DNA from: Hoylesella marshii DSM 16973 = JCM 13450
Lineage (GTDB): Bacteria; Bacteroidota; Bacteroidia; Bacteroidales; Bacteroidaceae
Assembly (NCBI RefSeq): GCF_000146675.1
Contig: NZ_GL397214.1
Location: 2,316,112 to 2,380,111 of the forward strand
DNA: 64,000 nucleotides
Direction of reading: 5' to 3'
Each line of letters begins with the position of its first letter. Within the stretch, counting starts at the first letter, position 1. Position numbers and translations under genes: made by a program. The notes under the pieces were generated by a model that was given only the letters and a program-made list of their open reading frames with translations, was not told the DNA's origin and did no database searches. Shown here one piece after another: positions 35,832 to 46,065 of the stretch.

Positions 35832-37454
35832 ATGAAAAGAATCAATATATCAGCGTCGGTTATTGCACTGTCATTGCTGACTCTTCAGTTCTCTTCCTGC
35901 AACGATTTCCTCGACACCATGCCGGATAATCGTGCAGAGATAGATTCGGAATTGAAAGTGAAAACCCTGCTTACATCCGCTTATCCGACAAACAGCTACG
36001 TTTTCATTACCGAGGTAATGTCGGATAATGTGGACGATACGGGTGAAGAAAGCCCCTATACCGACCGCTTCTTTGATGAAGTTTATGCATGGAAAGACCT
36101 CACAGAGACGAATAACGATGATACAGAACGTTTCTGGAATGCATCTTATCGGGCTATTGCTGCAGCCAATCATGCACTTGAAGCCATTGATAAAATGGGA
36201 GGCCCCCGCACGTCTACACTGCGTGAATGCAAGGGCGAAGCTCTCCTCTGCCGTGCTTACAACCACTTCATGTTGGTCAATATATTCTGCAAGAACTACA
36301 ATGCAACGACCAGTACCAAGGATTTGGGTATACCGTATGCCACGAAGTCGGAGACTTCTCTTTTCCCGAAGTATGATCGAGGCACTGTAGCTGAGGACTA
36401 TAAACTGATAGAGAAAGACTTGTTGGAAGCACTTCCTTTGGTAGGCGATGCCCATTTGAGTGTACCGAAGTACCACTTCAACACGCAAGCAGCATATGCT
36501 TTCGCATGCCGTTTCTATCTGTACTATGAGCAATGGGACAAGGCTATTGAGTATGCCAACCTGTGTTTAGGCTCCAATCCTCAGTCCATGTTGCGTGACT
36601 GGGAACATGTAGGCTCTATGCCGCAAGGCGATGCCGGTCGTCAGGCTATCGAAGAGCATTACATTTCAGCAGATTTGAACTGTAACCTGCTCCTTGCTAC
36701 GTCGTATTCAAGTATCGGTCTTGTCTTTAATCCTTATTATGCTTATTCGCGGTATGCACACTCTTCCTACTTGGCAGAGAATGAAACAGGTAATGCTAAG
36801 AACATTTGGGGAGAGAGTGTTGATGCTCACGGCAAATCAGTATACTACTCCAGAATGGCAAAGTATTCGGCAACAAACTTGGATATGACTATCTTCTGGA
36901 AATATCCGGCACTCTTCGAGATTACCGATCCTATCGCCCAAGTAGGCTTTAGACGTGCTGTCAATACTTTATTCACGGCCGATGAGTGTTTGCTGAACCG
37001 TGCTGAAGCGTACACAATGAAGAAAGAATACGATAAAGCGGCAGCCGATTTGAGCATGTGGGCGGCTAATATCCTGAAGGATGACCCCACTTATACGCCT
37101 AATGACATCATGACATTCTATAATTCTGTGGGTTATTCGTATGACGATACAGACAAGAAGAAGTCTACAGTAAAGAAACATCTCCATCCGAGCTTTACTA
37201 TCGATGCCGAACGCAGCCAGCAGGAAACCATGTTGCAGTGTGTATTAGGATTCCGCCGCATAGAAACGTTGCATGGAGGTATGCGTTGGTTTGATATCAA
37301 ACGCTACGGTATTGAGATTCCGCGTCGTCTTTTGAATGAGTCCGGACAACCTTCCAAGATAACAGACCTATTGACGAAAGATGACGAGCGCAGGGCAATC
37401 CAGATACCGATGAAGGTCATTCAAGCCGGTTTAACACCTAATCCACGCAAATAA
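35832..37454 (+). CDS. SusD/RagB-family substrate-binding lipoprotein
   Basis: 540 aa; lipoprotein signal with FSSC (Cys23). SusD N-terminal TPR-like region (FWNASYRAIAAANHALEAID, ECKGEALLCRAYNHFMLVN) and C-terminal SusD domain (GFRRIETLHGGMRWFDIKRYG, DERRAIQIP). It acts as the lid over the SusC barrel. 14 bases after susC. Confidence 0.95.
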   Translation: MKRINISASVIALSLLTLQFSSCNDFLDTMPDNRAEIDSELKVKTLLTSAYPTNSYVFITEVMSDNVDDTGEESPYTDRFFDEVYAWKDLTETNNDDTERFWNASYRAIAAANHALEAIDKMGGPRTSTLRECKGEALLCRAYNHFMLVNIFCKNYNATTSTKDLGIPYATKSETSLFPKYDRGTVAEDYKLIEKDLLEALPLVGDAHLSVPKYHFNTQAAYAFACRFYLYYEQWDKAIEYANLCLGSNPQSMLRDWEHVGSMPQGDAGRQAIEEHYISADLNCNLLLATSYSSIGLVFNPYYAYSRYAHSSYLAENETGNAKNIWGESVDAHGKSVYYSRMAKYSATNLDMTIFWKYPALFEITDPIAQVGFRRAVNTLFTADECLLNRAEAYTMKKEYDKAAADLSMWAANILKDDPTYTPNDIMTFYNSVGYSYDDTDKKKSTVKKHLHPSFTIDAERSQQETMLQCVLGFRRIETLHGGMRWFDIKRYGIEIPRRLLNESGQPSKITDLLTKDDERRAIQIPMKVIQAGLTPNPRK

Positions 37455-37476
37455 TAACCATTAAAGACCTAATGAA

Positions 37477-38415
37477 ATGAAAAAATTCATATATTCAGCC
37501 TTGTTCCTTGCGACGACGAGTGCTTGTCTCTTGTCGTGTTCGAACGATGAACCGGACAAGACAAGTATTATTACTGTCGGTCAAACGGTGCAGACACCAC
37601 TCGATAAATGGTTGAAGGCTAACTATGTAGATCCCTACAACATACGTTTTAAATATCGTTATGTAGATAATGAAGGCGATATGAACTACTTCACGATACC
37701 TGCAAAATACGAGGATGCCGTTAAGATGGCACACCTTATTAAGTATCTTTGCATCGAGGCATACGATGAAGTGGGAGGTGTCGGTTTCACTCGTTCGGTG
37801 TTTCCAAAATTGATTTATTGTATCGGCGAATTCGAATATCGCAACAACGGAACAATCATTTTGGGTACTGCAGAGAATGGAAAGAAGATTTTGATGACGG
37901 GTTCTAATTATATTACAACCTATGAACATGATATCGAGCAATTGAATCATTTCTACTTCAAAACCATTCATCACGAGTTTACCCACATCCTGAACCAGAA
38001 CAAAGACTACCCGGCAGCATTTAAGCTCATCACCGGCTCAGCCTATGTGTCTGACAGTTGGAGTACCCATCCCTATGATGGTTACAACACGGATAGAGAC
38101 CAGAAAAATGGTGTAGCTAACAATTATTGTTATCTGCACGGCTTTATCACTCCTTATTCGCAACATTCCGATGTTGAGGATATTGCCGAACTCTTGTCTA
38201 CTTATGTAGTAAATACGAAAGCAGAGTGGGACCGCATGGTAGCCTTAGGTGGCACCAATGGTGGTGCTCTCATTACTTCCAAGATGGATATCGTGAAGAG
38301 ATACATGAAGACAGCATGGAACATAGACCTCGATGCCTTACGAGATGTAGTGCAAAGACGTCAGGCCGATGTGGCTGCCGGCAAAATCGATATCACTGAC
38401 TTGACTGTTAAATAA
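37477..38415 (+). CDS. Substrate-import-associated zinc metallohydrolase lipoprotein
   Basis: 312 aa; lipoprotein signal with Cys21 (CLLSC). Zinc-site HExxH at 166-170 within IHHEFTHILNQ. A downstream acidic segment (VEDIAELLSTYV, about 243-254) could give the third ligand. It fits the family of HExxH lipoproteins always found beside a SusC/SusD pair. Probably a surface or periplasm-facing peptidase/hydrolase that trims the substrate; the substrate is unknown. Confidence 0.88.
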   Translation: MKKFIYSALFLATTSACLLSCSNDEPDKTSIITVGQTVQTPLDKWLKANYVDPYNIRFKYRYVDNEGDMNYFTIPAKYEDAVKMAHLIKYLCIEAYDEVGGVGFTRSVFPKLIYCIGEFEYRNNGTIILGTAENGKKILMTGSNYITTYEHDIEQLNHFYFKTIHHEFTHILNQNKDYPAAFKLITGSAYVSDSWSTHPYDGYNTDRDQKNGVANNYCYLHGFITPYSQHSDVEDIAELLSTYVVNTKAEWDRMVALGGTNGGALITSKMDIVKRYMKTAWNIDLDALRDVVQRRQADVAAGKIDITDLTVK

Positions 38416-38432
38416 ACATTAAACCGACGATT

Positions 38433-39731
38433 ATGAAAACAAATAGAATATTAATCGGCTTGTTGATGGCTTTGCCCATGTTCTTTCTTCAGTCCTGTCT
38501 GAAAGATCAGGAAGACATCTTCGATAAGTCATCCTCTTTGAGAATGCAGGAATATCAGGCAGAGGCGAAAGCCGCGCTGATTGCTCCCGAGCATGGTTGG
38601 GTATTCGAAATATTCCCCCACAAGGAGCAGAAGTATGGCGGATATGCCTTTACCTGTAAGTTTGATGCTGAGCAAGTGACGGCAAAAACCGAATTGGCTC
38701 TCGGACAAGAGCGCACCAGCTATTATGGTATGACCAACGATATGGGTCCCGTTCTCACGTTCGATACATACAACGAGTTCATGCATTTCTTCTCTACGCC
38801 TTCGGCAAAGAGGTATCAAGGCTATAATGGAGACTTCGAGTATATCATCGACAGCATCGGAGCCGATAAGATGAAAGTGCACGCTAAGCGTACCGGCAAC
38901 ATATTATATATGTATAAGCTGACCGAGAGTGCCGATACTTATCTGCAGAAAGTTGCAGCCATGACAGAGAACTTCCAAGTCGGATTGGTGGCAGGAGCGT
39001 TTGGTTCAACCACGCTTAAAGGGTCTTTCGACCTCGACAGCCGTCAACTCATCTATAAAGATGGCAAGAATGCATCGGCAGAAGAGAAGACAGTGGCCTT
39101 TGTCTTCACATCTACGGGCATCCGCTTCTATCGCCCCATCAACATGGGAGGTATCAGCGTATCTTCTTTCGACTTCAATGCCGACAATCTCAAGCTTGAA
39201 GGAAAAGATGCCAACGGTAACGCCGTTACCTTGCAATGCTCTTATCCCGAAGGCTATGCACCTTTCGACCTCTATGCCGGAAACTATGTGCTGACTTATG
39301 ATACGAATAAGACCATCAACGTGACGCTGACGGCTAATGCCGATAAGACCGCTTACCTGATGTCTGGTCTCAATGCCAATTATCAGATAACGTTGCCTTA
39401 CAACAAGTCTACAGGTGTCCTTTCGTTTAATTCACAAAAGATAGGTGAAGTTGGTGGGAAGACCGTTATGATTTGTGGATGGGACTTAGCGCACGGCGGT
39501 TACCTTTCTTGGGATCCAAAGACGGGTATGGTTACGCAGTGGAATGGTGACAAGACAAATCCCGTTTTCAATTTCGTTGATAACAAAGCGGATAAGTCTT
39601 TCGTTACCGACTCTTACATCCTTTGGACAGTCAATGCCGATGGAAGCAGTGGAGGTCAGCTGACAGTATCCTCATGGTTTATCAACGGCAATAACCGGAT
39701 TCCTAATATTAAGAGTCTAACCAAACAATAA
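38433..39731 (+). CDS. DUF4302 domain lipoprotein
   Basis: 432 aa; lipoprotein signal with LQSC (Cys22). The N-terminal half (APEHGWVFEIFPHKEQKYGGY, GPVLTFDTYNEFMHFFSTPS) matches the DUF4302 pattern as I know it. The C-terminal half is beta-rich with no known motif. DUF4302 proteins are regular companions of the SusCD-metallohydrolase set and are likely surface-exposed accessory binding proteins. Confidence 0.82.
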   Translation: MKTNRILIGLLMALPMFFLQSCLKDQEDIFDKSSSLRMQEYQAEAKAALIAPEHGWVFEIFPHKEQKYGGYAFTCKFDAEQVTAKTELALGQERTSYYGMTNDMGPVLTFDTYNEFMHFFSTPSAKRYQGYNGDFEYIIDSIGADKMKVHAKRTGNILYMYKLTESADTYLQKVAAMTENFQVGLVAGAFGSTTLKGSFDLDSRQLIYKDGKNASAEEKTVAFVFTSTGIRFYRPINMGGISVSSFDFNADNLKLEGKDANGNAVTLQCSYPEGYAPFDLYAGNYVLTYDTNKTINVTLTANADKTAYLMSGLNANYQITLPYNKSTGVLSFNSQKIGEVGGKTVMICGWDLAHGGYLSWDPKTGMVTQWNGDKTNPVFNFVDNKADKSFVTDSYILWTVNADGSSGGQLTVSSWFINGNNRIPNIKSLTKQ

Positions 39732-39737
39732 ACAGTT

Positions 39738-40784
39738 ATGAAAAAGTATTATATATTCCTCTTGGCATGTCTTTCCCTCATCGGGTTGGCATCTTGCAGC
39801 GATGAGGTAGACAATCCTTACGCTCATACGCCTTCGCTTTCTATAGTCAGTCAAGACCTTACGTTCAGTGCTGCCTCGGCAACCAAGACGTTCAGTGTGA
39901 ATGCCCCCGACGGTATCACAAAGGTTTCTACGTCTATGGATTGGTGTACCGCTACTATTGAAGGCACGAATATCAAAGTGACTGTTGCAGCGAATGGAAA
40001 CAAAGAAAGCCGTTCTTCACGTGTTACCGTATGGTCGGGAGCAGATTCCGTCTATGTTGTGGTACAACAGATGGGCACGATATTCACGACAGGTGGCAAA
40101 AATGAAATCATCTTAGACGACTTTGCTGCAACAAGAAACATCGACCTTTGGCACAACGTGACACCTACGCTCGCCACTACTGCCGATTGGATGACGGCTG
40201 AAATGAAAGACGGCAAGCTGGTGCTCACTACTACCGATAACAACACGGGTAAAATCCGTGCCGGTTACATCAAGTTTACGGTGGGCTCGGTGGTTGATTC
40301 CATTTTGGTAATGCAGCGTGATTTCAAGAAAGATATCTTAGGTCAATACTACGTAGTCTTTAAGGACAAGCCCACAGACACTAAGTATTCTGCTACGGAG
40401 GCTACGCTGACAGAAACGGAATTGCAGTTTACTACAGATAACCTCACTCTGCCTATCACCTCTGATGAAAAAGATTTCTCCATCTCTATTAAGAGTGGCC
40501 GGTATTTAGGCAGTATTGTCTCAGAGGGAAAAACCTATTATATCTATAATATATTCTATGACAAGAAAGGTGAATATTGGACTTCTTTTAATACCAATTA
40601 CACCGGTAAGGTGTCTTTCTCTTACGATAAGACCTTAGGTACCTATGGTGCCTTGGGTGGAACATTTGGAGACTACACCATTGGCTGTTTCTCTTTGGAA
40701 GCATTCAAGTCTCGTTCGTTCACGAAGAGTGCACATGCAGGAGAATTACAGAAAATGTATAATATGACACTTGTCAAGAAGTGA
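39738..40784 (+). CDS. BACON-domain surface lipoprotein
   Basis: 348 aa; lipoprotein signal with LASC (Cys20). One or two BACON-like Ig folds at about 30-195 (LTFSAASATKTFSVNAPDG, WCTATIEG, VTVWSGADSVYVVVQQMG; then TADWMTAEM and SILVMQRDF). The C-terminal half (about 200-348) is a distinct beta-rich domain of unknown type. BACON domains usually bind glycans or mucin or act as spacers. Last gene of the operon; a strong terminator follows. Confidence 0.82.
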   Translation: MKKYYIFLLACLSLIGLASCSDEVDNPYAHTPSLSIVSQDLTFSAASATKTFSVNAPDGITKVSTSMDWCTATIEGTNIKVTVAANGNKESRSSRVTVWSGADSVYVVVQQMGTIFTTGGKNEIILDDFAATRNIDLWHNVTPTLATTADWMTAEMKDGKLVLTTTDNNTGKIRAGYIKFTVGSVVDSILVMQRDFKKDILGQYYVVFKDKPTDTKYSATEATLTETELQFTTDNLTLPITSDEKDFSISIKSGRYLGSIVSEGKTYYIYNIFYDKKGEYWTSFNTNYTGKVSFSYDKTLGTYGALGGTFGDYTIGCFSLEAFKSRSFTKSAHAGELQKMYNMTLVKK

Positions 40785-40809
40785 TGTAATAGAAACATTG
40801 TAATGGATT

Positions 40810-40843
40810 AGTCCCGAACACGTATTCCGTGTTCGGGACTTTT
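40810..40843 (+). terminator. Terminator of the SusC/D operon
   Basis: Perfect 13-bp stem AGTCCCGAACACG / CGTGTTCGGGACT with loop TATTC and a short T-run, 26 bases after the last stop. Confidence 0.9.
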
Positions 40844-40884
40844 GCTATATGCCGGCATTCAGCCGCTTCTGCCAGCACTTATCT

Positions 40885-40994
40885 TTAGAACAATCCGACA
40901 AAGAGACAATGAGCAATCCGGGGAGGAGTAATGAGTAATCTCGAAAGAGACAATGGCCAATCTCGAGGGGTTATTGGAGCAAGCCAAGAAAGAG
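40885..40994 (+). repeat. 22-bp tandem array D (4-5 units)
   Basis: Units start at 40885 (degenerate), 40907, 40929, 40951 and 40973 (degenerate). Consensus is CAATGAGCAATCTCG plus a purine-rich half. The sequence is unrelated to the AAAGCTATC core but the period is the same exact 22 bp. Confidence 0.82.
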
Positions 40995-41019
40995 TGATGG
41001 GGGTGTTTTACCTCCTAAA

Positions 41020-41210
41020 ATCGACCCTGAGACCGCTTATCTACCATTTCAGGATTGATTCCACCACTTCTTGTCATCTTTTATTCACTTGTCGGCATCC
41101 TGTCTGCTGCCTTCCCTCGATGGAGCCCCCAGCTACGCTTTTGGGAAGACGACACACAAGCTGAACGGCCATCCAACAAGACCTGCATAGGTTCTCATGA
41201 CCGATTGGGG
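41020..41210 (+). repeat. Dispersed intergenic repeat (family C), copy 3
   Basis: AAATCGACCCTGAGACCGC, TATCTACCATTTCAGGATTG, CTTCTTGTCATCTTTTATTC, ACTTGTCGGCATCCTG, CCCTCGATGGAG, and CTCATGACCGATTGGGG at the right end. The same blocks are in inverted order at 17032-17125. Confidence 0.7.
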
Positions 41211-41273
41211 TATGGTCTGTGGAATGTTGGGTGGGTGGCACCCTTGCCGTAGCGGCAGCTCCATCGTCTTTCA

Positions 41274-41361
41274 AGAGCTATGCTTTTAGCGTGTCAAAGG
41301 ATAGCTTTCCCGTGCTCGGAGCTATGTTTTTAGCCCGTTAAAGCTATGCTTCTTCAAACAC
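41274..41361 (+). repeat. 22-bp tandem array E (4 units)
   Basis: Units start at 41274, 41296, 41318 and 41340: AGAGCTATGCTTTTAGC, AAAGGATAGCTTTCCCG, GGAGCTATGTTTTTAGC, AAAGCTATGCTTCTTC. The second unit carries the core in the opposite orientation without breaking the 22-bp phase. Confidence 0.88.
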
Positions 41362-41630
41362 ATATCTATATGATTGATTATTAGATGATTATGGATTGTT
41401 CGTCTGTGACTTGTCTTCGCTTTCTTATTCAGCAGCCCGTTTACCACCGGCAACTCGTCAGTTCATCGCAGCTTTTTATCCCACAATGAGCCGTGTATTC
41501 TCGTTGCTGTACAAGAAATTTCTCCTCCAGCAGGATGTAAATAAACAAATCAAAAGTTATTTTATATTAAATATTAAATTCGATAGATGATTGTTTTCTT
41601 CATATATTAGGTAGATTGAATAATTCTTCG

Positions 41631-41638
41631 TAACTTTG
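41631..41638 (+). promoter_or_regulatory. Promoter -7 element of the str operon
   Basis: TAACTTTG matches TAnnTTTG, 85 bases before the rpsL ATG. Likely start of the long ribosomal transcript. Confidence 0.6.
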
Positions 41639-41722
41639 CACCCCGCAAGCTCTTTATGGGAGTAATAGCGTAATTCATTGATAATAAACGAAATAAATAT
41701 ATAAAATTAAAAAGTAACAATT

Positions 41723-42106
41723 ATGCCTACTATTTCACAGTTAGTAAGAAAGGGCAGAAAGGTTCTTGTAGAGAAGAGCAAATCGCCGGCTTTGGACTGT
41801 TGTCCGCAGCGTCGTGGCGTGTGTGTTCGTGTCTATACAACAACCCCTAAAAAGCCTAATTCGGCAATGAGAAAAGTTGCCCGTGTGCGTTTAACGAACC
41901 AAAAGGAAGTCAACTCTTACATTCCGGGTGAAGGACACAACTTGCAGGAACACAGCATTGTGCTTGTTCGTGGCGGTCGTGTGAAAGACCTTCCCGGTGT
42001 GCGCTATCACATCGTTCGCGGAACACTTGATACGGCCGGCGTAGCCAATCGTACCCAGCGTCGTTCCAAGTATGGTGCTAAACGTCCTAAAGCAGCTAAA
42101 AAATAA
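41723..42106 (+). CDS. rpsL: 30S ribosomal protein S12
   Basis: 127 aa. Decoding-centre protein with the conserved [16 protein letters not shown] and [26 protein letters not shown] loops, where streptomycin-resistance changes usually map. Lys is present at the KPNS position. First gene of the str cluster; a 261-base spacer without recognised features precedes rpsG. Confidence 0.98.
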   Translation: MPTISQLVRKGRKVLVEKSKSPALDCCPQRRGVCVRVYTTTPKKPNSAMRKVARVRLTNQKEVNSYIPGEGHNLQEHSIVLVRGGRVKDLPGVRYHIVRGTLDTAGVANRTQRRSKYGAKRPKAAKK

Positions 42107-42367
42107 GAGGGACATAAGTCCTGTCGGTCGATGTGAGGTGAGTTGGTAAGTCGGCTTCAGATGCCCTGCTTCGGAACTTCAATGCTGCTTGCTTTGCTTT
42201 CAGCATGCCTCGCTCCCCTGATAAGGCGGCGTTTCGGAAAAGAAAGAAACATTACATATTATCATCGTTTTGCTGGTGACTTGTTGATACAAGGTTGAGT
42301 AAATGCTCGAGAGCGAGTGTTGAAGAACAAAGAAAGACAGCCCACGCAGAATTTATTTTCAAACAAA

Positions 42368-42844
42368 ATGAGAAAAGCAAAACCCAAGAAGCGCGTGATC
42401 TTACCCGATCCCGTGTATCATGACCAGAAGGTCTCGAAATTCGTTAATCACTTGATGTATGATGGCAAGAAGAGCATTTCTTATGAAATATTCTATCATG
42501 CGTTAGACATTGTGAAGTCTAAAATGGCGGAAGAAGAGAAGTCCTCCTTGGAGATATGGAAGACTGCTCTTGCTAACATCACTCCGCAGGTAGAGGTGAA
42601 AAGCCGTCGTATCGGTGGAGCGACGTTCCAAGTTCCTACCGAGATTCGTCCTGACCGCAAGGAGAGCGTTTCTATGAAGAATATGATAGCTTTCGCCCGC
42701 AAGCGTGGTGGTAAAACCATGGCGGAAAAGTTGGCTGCGGAAATCATGGACGCATTCAATAATCAGGGCGGTGCTTACAAGCGTAAGGAAGATATGCACC
42801 GCATGGCCGAGGCTAACCGCGCATTCGCTCATTTCAGATTCTAA
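42368..42844 (+). CDS. rpsG: 30S ribosomal protein S7
   Basis: 158 aa from the ATG at 42368 (the longer frame has no support). Primary 16S 3'-domain binder. [19 protein letters not shown] start, [16 protein letters not shown] and the C-terminal [10 protein letters not shown] are typical. Confidence 0.97.
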   Translation: MRKAKPKKRVILPDPVYHDQKVSKFVNHLMYDGKKSISYEIFYHALDIVKSKMAEEEKSSLEIWKTALANITPQVEVKSRRIGGATFQVPTEIRPDRKESVSMKNMIAFARKRGGKTMAEKLAAEIMDAFNNQGGAYKRKEDMHRMAEANRAFAHFRF

Positions 42845-42872
42845 CGTATATATATAAATAAGGTAAAGAGAA

Positions 42873-44987
42873 ATGGCAAATCGCGATTTAAAGCTGACAC
42901 GTAATATCGGTATTATGGCGCATATCGATGCCGGTAAAACTACCACATCGGAGCGTATTTTGTTCTATACGGGTAAGACCCACAAAATAGGTGAGGTGCA
43001 TGACGGTGCTGCTACCATGGACTGGATGGCACAAGAGCAGGAACGTGGTATTACGATTACTTCTGCTGCAACCACCTGTAATTGGAATTGGAACGGCAAT
43101 TCCTATAAAATCAATCTGATAGATACTCCGGGACACGTGGACTTCACCGCAGAGGTGGAACGTTCGCTGCGTGTGCTCGATGGTGCTGTGGCCACCTATT
43201 CTGCTGCCGATGGCGTTCAACCCCAATCGGAAACAGTATGGCGTCAGGCAGATAAATACAATGTGCCGCGCGTCGGTTATGTAAATAAGATGGACCGTTC
43301 GGGTGCCGACTTCTTTGAGACCGTTAGGCAGATGAAAGAGATTTTGGGTGCAACCCCATGTCCCATACAGATACCTATCGGTGCGGAAGAGAACTTCAAA
43401 GGCGTTGTAGACCTGATAAAAATGAAGGCCATCCTTTGGCATGACGAGACGATGGGTGCTGAATACGACGTGGAAGAGATTCCCGTCGACCTCGTAGACG
43501 AGGCTAACGAATGGCGCGAAAAGTTGGTGGAAAGTGCCGCTAACTTTGATGATGCCATCATGGAGAAATATCTTGAGGGTGGCGAGATTGGCGAAGAAGA
43601 GCTGATAGCTGCCATTCGCAAGGGTACTATCTCCATGGAGATTACTCCGATGGTACTCGGCTCGTCGTATAAGAACAAAGGCGTGCAGCCCCTTCTTGAC
43701 TATGTATGCGCATTCCTGCCGTCTCCGCTCGATACGGAGAATATTGTTGGCGTGAATCCAAATACCGATGCCGAAGAAGATCGTAAGCCCAGCGAAAATG
43801 AACCCACAGCGGCACTCGCCTTTAAGATTGCTACCGACCCGTTCATGGGGCGTCTGGTATTCTTCCGTGTCTATTCAGGTAAGGTAAATGCCGGTAGCTA
43901 TGTGTACAACGCACGTTCGGGTAAAAAAGAACGCATCAGCCGTTTGTTCCAAATGAACTCCAACAAGGAGATTCCGATGGAATCTATCGATGCCGGTGAT
44001 ATCGGTGCAGGCGTAGGCTTCAAAGATATTCGTACAGGCGATACGCTTTGCGATGAGGCACATCCCATTGTGCTCGAATCCATGTCGTTCCCTGATACGG
44101 TGATTTCAATTGCCGTGGAACCCAAGAGCCAAGCAGACATTGCAAAACTTGATAACGGTCTTGCCAAGCTGGCAGAAGAAGACCCCACGTTTACGGTACG
44201 TACTGATGAACAGAGCGGTCAGACCATTATCTCGGGTATGGGTGAGCTTCACTTGGATATTATCATCGACCGCCTGAAGCGTGAATTTAAGGTGGAATGT
44301 AACCAAGGCAAGCCTCAGGTGAACTATAAGGAGGCCATTACGAAGACGGTAAACCTGCGTGAGGTGTACAAGAAACAGAGTGGTGGTCGCGGTAAGTTTG
44401 CCGACATCATTGTAAACATTGGTCCGAGAGACGATGATTACAAGGAAAGCAACCTGCAGTTCGTGAACGAAGTGAAGGGCGGTAATGTGCCCAAGGAGTT
44501 CGTTCCCTCCGTTCAGAAAGGTTTTGAAAACGCCATGAAGAATGGTGTACTTGGCGGTTATCCTATGGATTCTTTGAAAGTGACCTTGCTCGATGGCTCT
44601 TTCCATCCCGTAGACTCCGACCAGCTGTCGTTCGAGTTAGCAGCATTGAATGCCTACAAGAACGGATGTGTAAAGGCCGGCCCCGTGCTCATGGAACCTA
44701 TTATGCGCGTAGAGGTAGTAACACCTGAAGAGAATATGGGTGATGTGATTGGTGACCTGAATAAGCGTCGCGGTCAGGTAGAAGGAATGGAAGAAAGCCG
44801 TTCCGGAGCCAGAATCGTGAAAGCCTTGGTTCCGTTGGCTGAGATGTTCGGCTATGTCACTGCCCTTCGTACCATTACTTCCGGTCGTGCAACAAGTTCT
44901 ATGGAATATGACCACCACGCACCGCTGTCAAGCTCTATTGCTAAGACAGTGTTGGAAGAAATAAAAGGTCGTACGGATTTGGTATAA
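42873..44987 (+). CDS. fusA: Elongation factor G
   Basis: 704 aa translocation GTPase. G1 AHIDAGKT at 16-23, switch II DTPGH at 84-88, G4 NKMD at 138-141, then domains II-V of normal length. 28 bases after rpsG. tuf does not follow; rpsJ does, as is usual in this phylum. Confidence 0.98.
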   Translation: MANRDLKLTRNIGIMAHIDAGKTTTSERILFYTGKTHKIGEVHDGAATMDWMAQEQERGITITSAATTCNWNWNGNSYKINLIDTPGHVDFTAEVERSLRVLDGAVATYSAADGVQPQSETVWRQADKYNVPRVGYVNKMDRSGADFFETVRQMKEILGATPCPIQIPIGAEENFKGVVDLIKMKAILWHDETMGAEYDVEEIPVDLVDEANEWREKLVESAANFDDAIMEKYLEGGEIGEEELIAAIRKGTISMEITPMVLGSSYKNKGVQPLLDYVCAFLPSPLDTENIVGVNPNTDAEEDRKPSENEPTAALAFKIATDPFMGRLVFFRVYSGKVNAGSYVYNARSGKKERISRLFQMNSNKEIPMESIDAGDIGAGVGFKDIRTGDTLCDEAHPIVLESMSFPDTVISIAVEPKSQADIAKLDNGLAKLAEEDPTFTVRTDEQSGQTIISGMGELHLDIIIDRLKREFKVECNQGKPQVNYKEAITKTVNLREVYKKQSGGRGKFADIIVNIGPRDDDYKESNLQFVNEVKGGNVPKEFVPSVQKGFENAMKNGVLGGYPMDSLKVTLLDGSFHPVDSDQLSFELAALNAYKNGCVKAGPVLMEPIMRVEVVTPEENMGDVIGDLNKRRGQVEGMEESRSGARIVKALVPLAEMFGYVTALRTITSGRATSSMEYDHHAPLSSSIAKTVLEEIKGRTDLV

Positions 44988-45009
44988 AAACAACGAGAGA
45001 AAAGAGAGG

Positions 45010-45045
45010 CAGGGTAGCGAATGACTCTTACCCTGTATCTTCTTT
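45010..45045 (+). terminator. Weak hairpin between fusA and rpsJ
   Basis: CAGGGTA (45010-45016) and TACCCTG (45029-45035) form a 7-bp stem followed by TATCTTCTTTTC. It could be a partial terminator or attenuator between the str and S10 parts. Confidence 0.35.
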
Positions 45046-45088
45046 TCACTTATCAAGAATCATAAACCATTAAAACAACTGAATGAAC

Positions 45089-45394
45089 ATGAGTCAGAAG
45101 ATTAGAATTAAGCTGAAATCATACGACCACAAGTTGGTAGATAAGTCAGCAGAGAAGATTGTGAAGGCAGTAAAGGCAACCGGTGCCATTGTCAGCGGAC
45201 CGATTCCATTGCCAACCCACAAACGCATCTACACGGTGAACCGCAGCACTTTCGTTAATAAGAAAGCGCGCGAACAGTTCCAATTGTCGAACTACAAACG
45301 TCTGATCGACATTTACAGCTCTACCGCCAAGACGGTTGATGCCTTGATGAAGCTGGAATTGCCGAGTGGTGTAGAAGTAGAAATTAAGGTGTAG
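45089..45394 (+). CDS. rpsJ: 30S ribosomal protein S10
   Basis: 101 aa from ATG 45089 (an ATG two codons earlier is possible). [17 protein letters not shown] and [17 protein letters not shown] are S10 signatures; in other bacteria S10 also pairs with NusB in antitermination. First gene of the S10 part. Confidence 0.97.
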   Translation: MSQKIRIKLKSYDHKLVDKSAEKIVKAVKATGAIVSGPIPLPTHKRIYTVNRSTFVNKKAREQFQLSNYKRLIDIYSSTAKTVDALMKLELPSGVEVEIKV

Positions 45395-45450
45395 TTTGGA
45401 TGTCCGAACACATCAACAGAAGAATAAGAATCATTTAAAAATAAATTGAA

Positions 45451-46065
45451 ATGCCAGGATTAATTGGAAGAAAAATCGGAATGACATCCGTTTTCAGTGC
45501 CGACGGTAAGAATGTACCGTGCACTGTTATCGAAGCCGGTCCTTGTGTTGTAACCCAGGTGAAGACCCTTGAGAAAGACGGTTACAAGGCTGTTCAATTA
45601 GGTTTCGCAGAGGCAAAGGAAAGCAGAACTACCAAGCCGATGTTGGGAATCTTTAAGAAAGCCGGCACAACGCCGAAAAAGCACTTGGTTGAGTTCAAGT
45701 TTGAAGAGGAGTATAACCTCGGTGACACAATTACGGTTGAGCTGTTCAACGATACGGAGTTCGTAGACGTTGTCGGAACTTCTAAGGGAAAAGGTTTCCA
45801 AGGAGTTGTGAAACGTCACGGATTTGGTGGTGTAGGGCAGTCTACTCACGGTCAGGACGACCGCGCACGTAAGCCGGGTTCTATCGGTGCTTGTTCTTAT
45901 CCCGCAAAGGTGTTTAAAGGCATGCGTATGGCCGGCCAAATGGGAGGTGACAGGGTGACAACTCAGAACCTCAGAGTGTTAAAGGTTATTCCGGAGCACA
46001 ACCTTATCCTTGTGAAAGGTAGTGTAGCCGGATGCAAAGGTTCAACCGTTTTAATTAAAAAATAA
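45451..46065 (+). CDS. rplC: 50S ribosomal protein L3
   Basis: 204 aa. Early assembly protein near the peptidyl-transferase centre; [12 protein letters not shown] and [14 protein letters not shown] loop with the methylatable Gln position. Its stop overlaps the rplD start by one base (TAATG). Confidence 0.98.
   Translation: MPGLIGRKIGMTSVFSADGKNVPCTVIEAGPCVVTQVKTLEKDGYKAVQLGFAEAKESRTTKPMLGIFKKAGTTPKKHLVEFKFEEEYNLGDTITVELFNDTEFVDVVGTSKGKGFQGVVKRHGFGGVGQSTHGQDDRARKPGSIGACSYPAKVFKGMRMAGQMGGDRVTTQNLRVLKVIPEHNLILVKGSVAGCKGSTVLIKK

Larger units (their letters stand above)
40844..41630. other. Intergenic region with two 22-bp arrays and a family C repeat
   Basis: No gene supported. Carries array D (40885-40994), a family C repeat (about 41020-41210) and array E (41274-41361), then AT-rich DNA leading to the rpsL promoter. 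Confidence 0.65.

Noticed and set aside
44988..45088. Missing tuf between fusA and rpsJ as an anomaly
   Set aside because: This order is the normal arrangement in Bacteroidetes.
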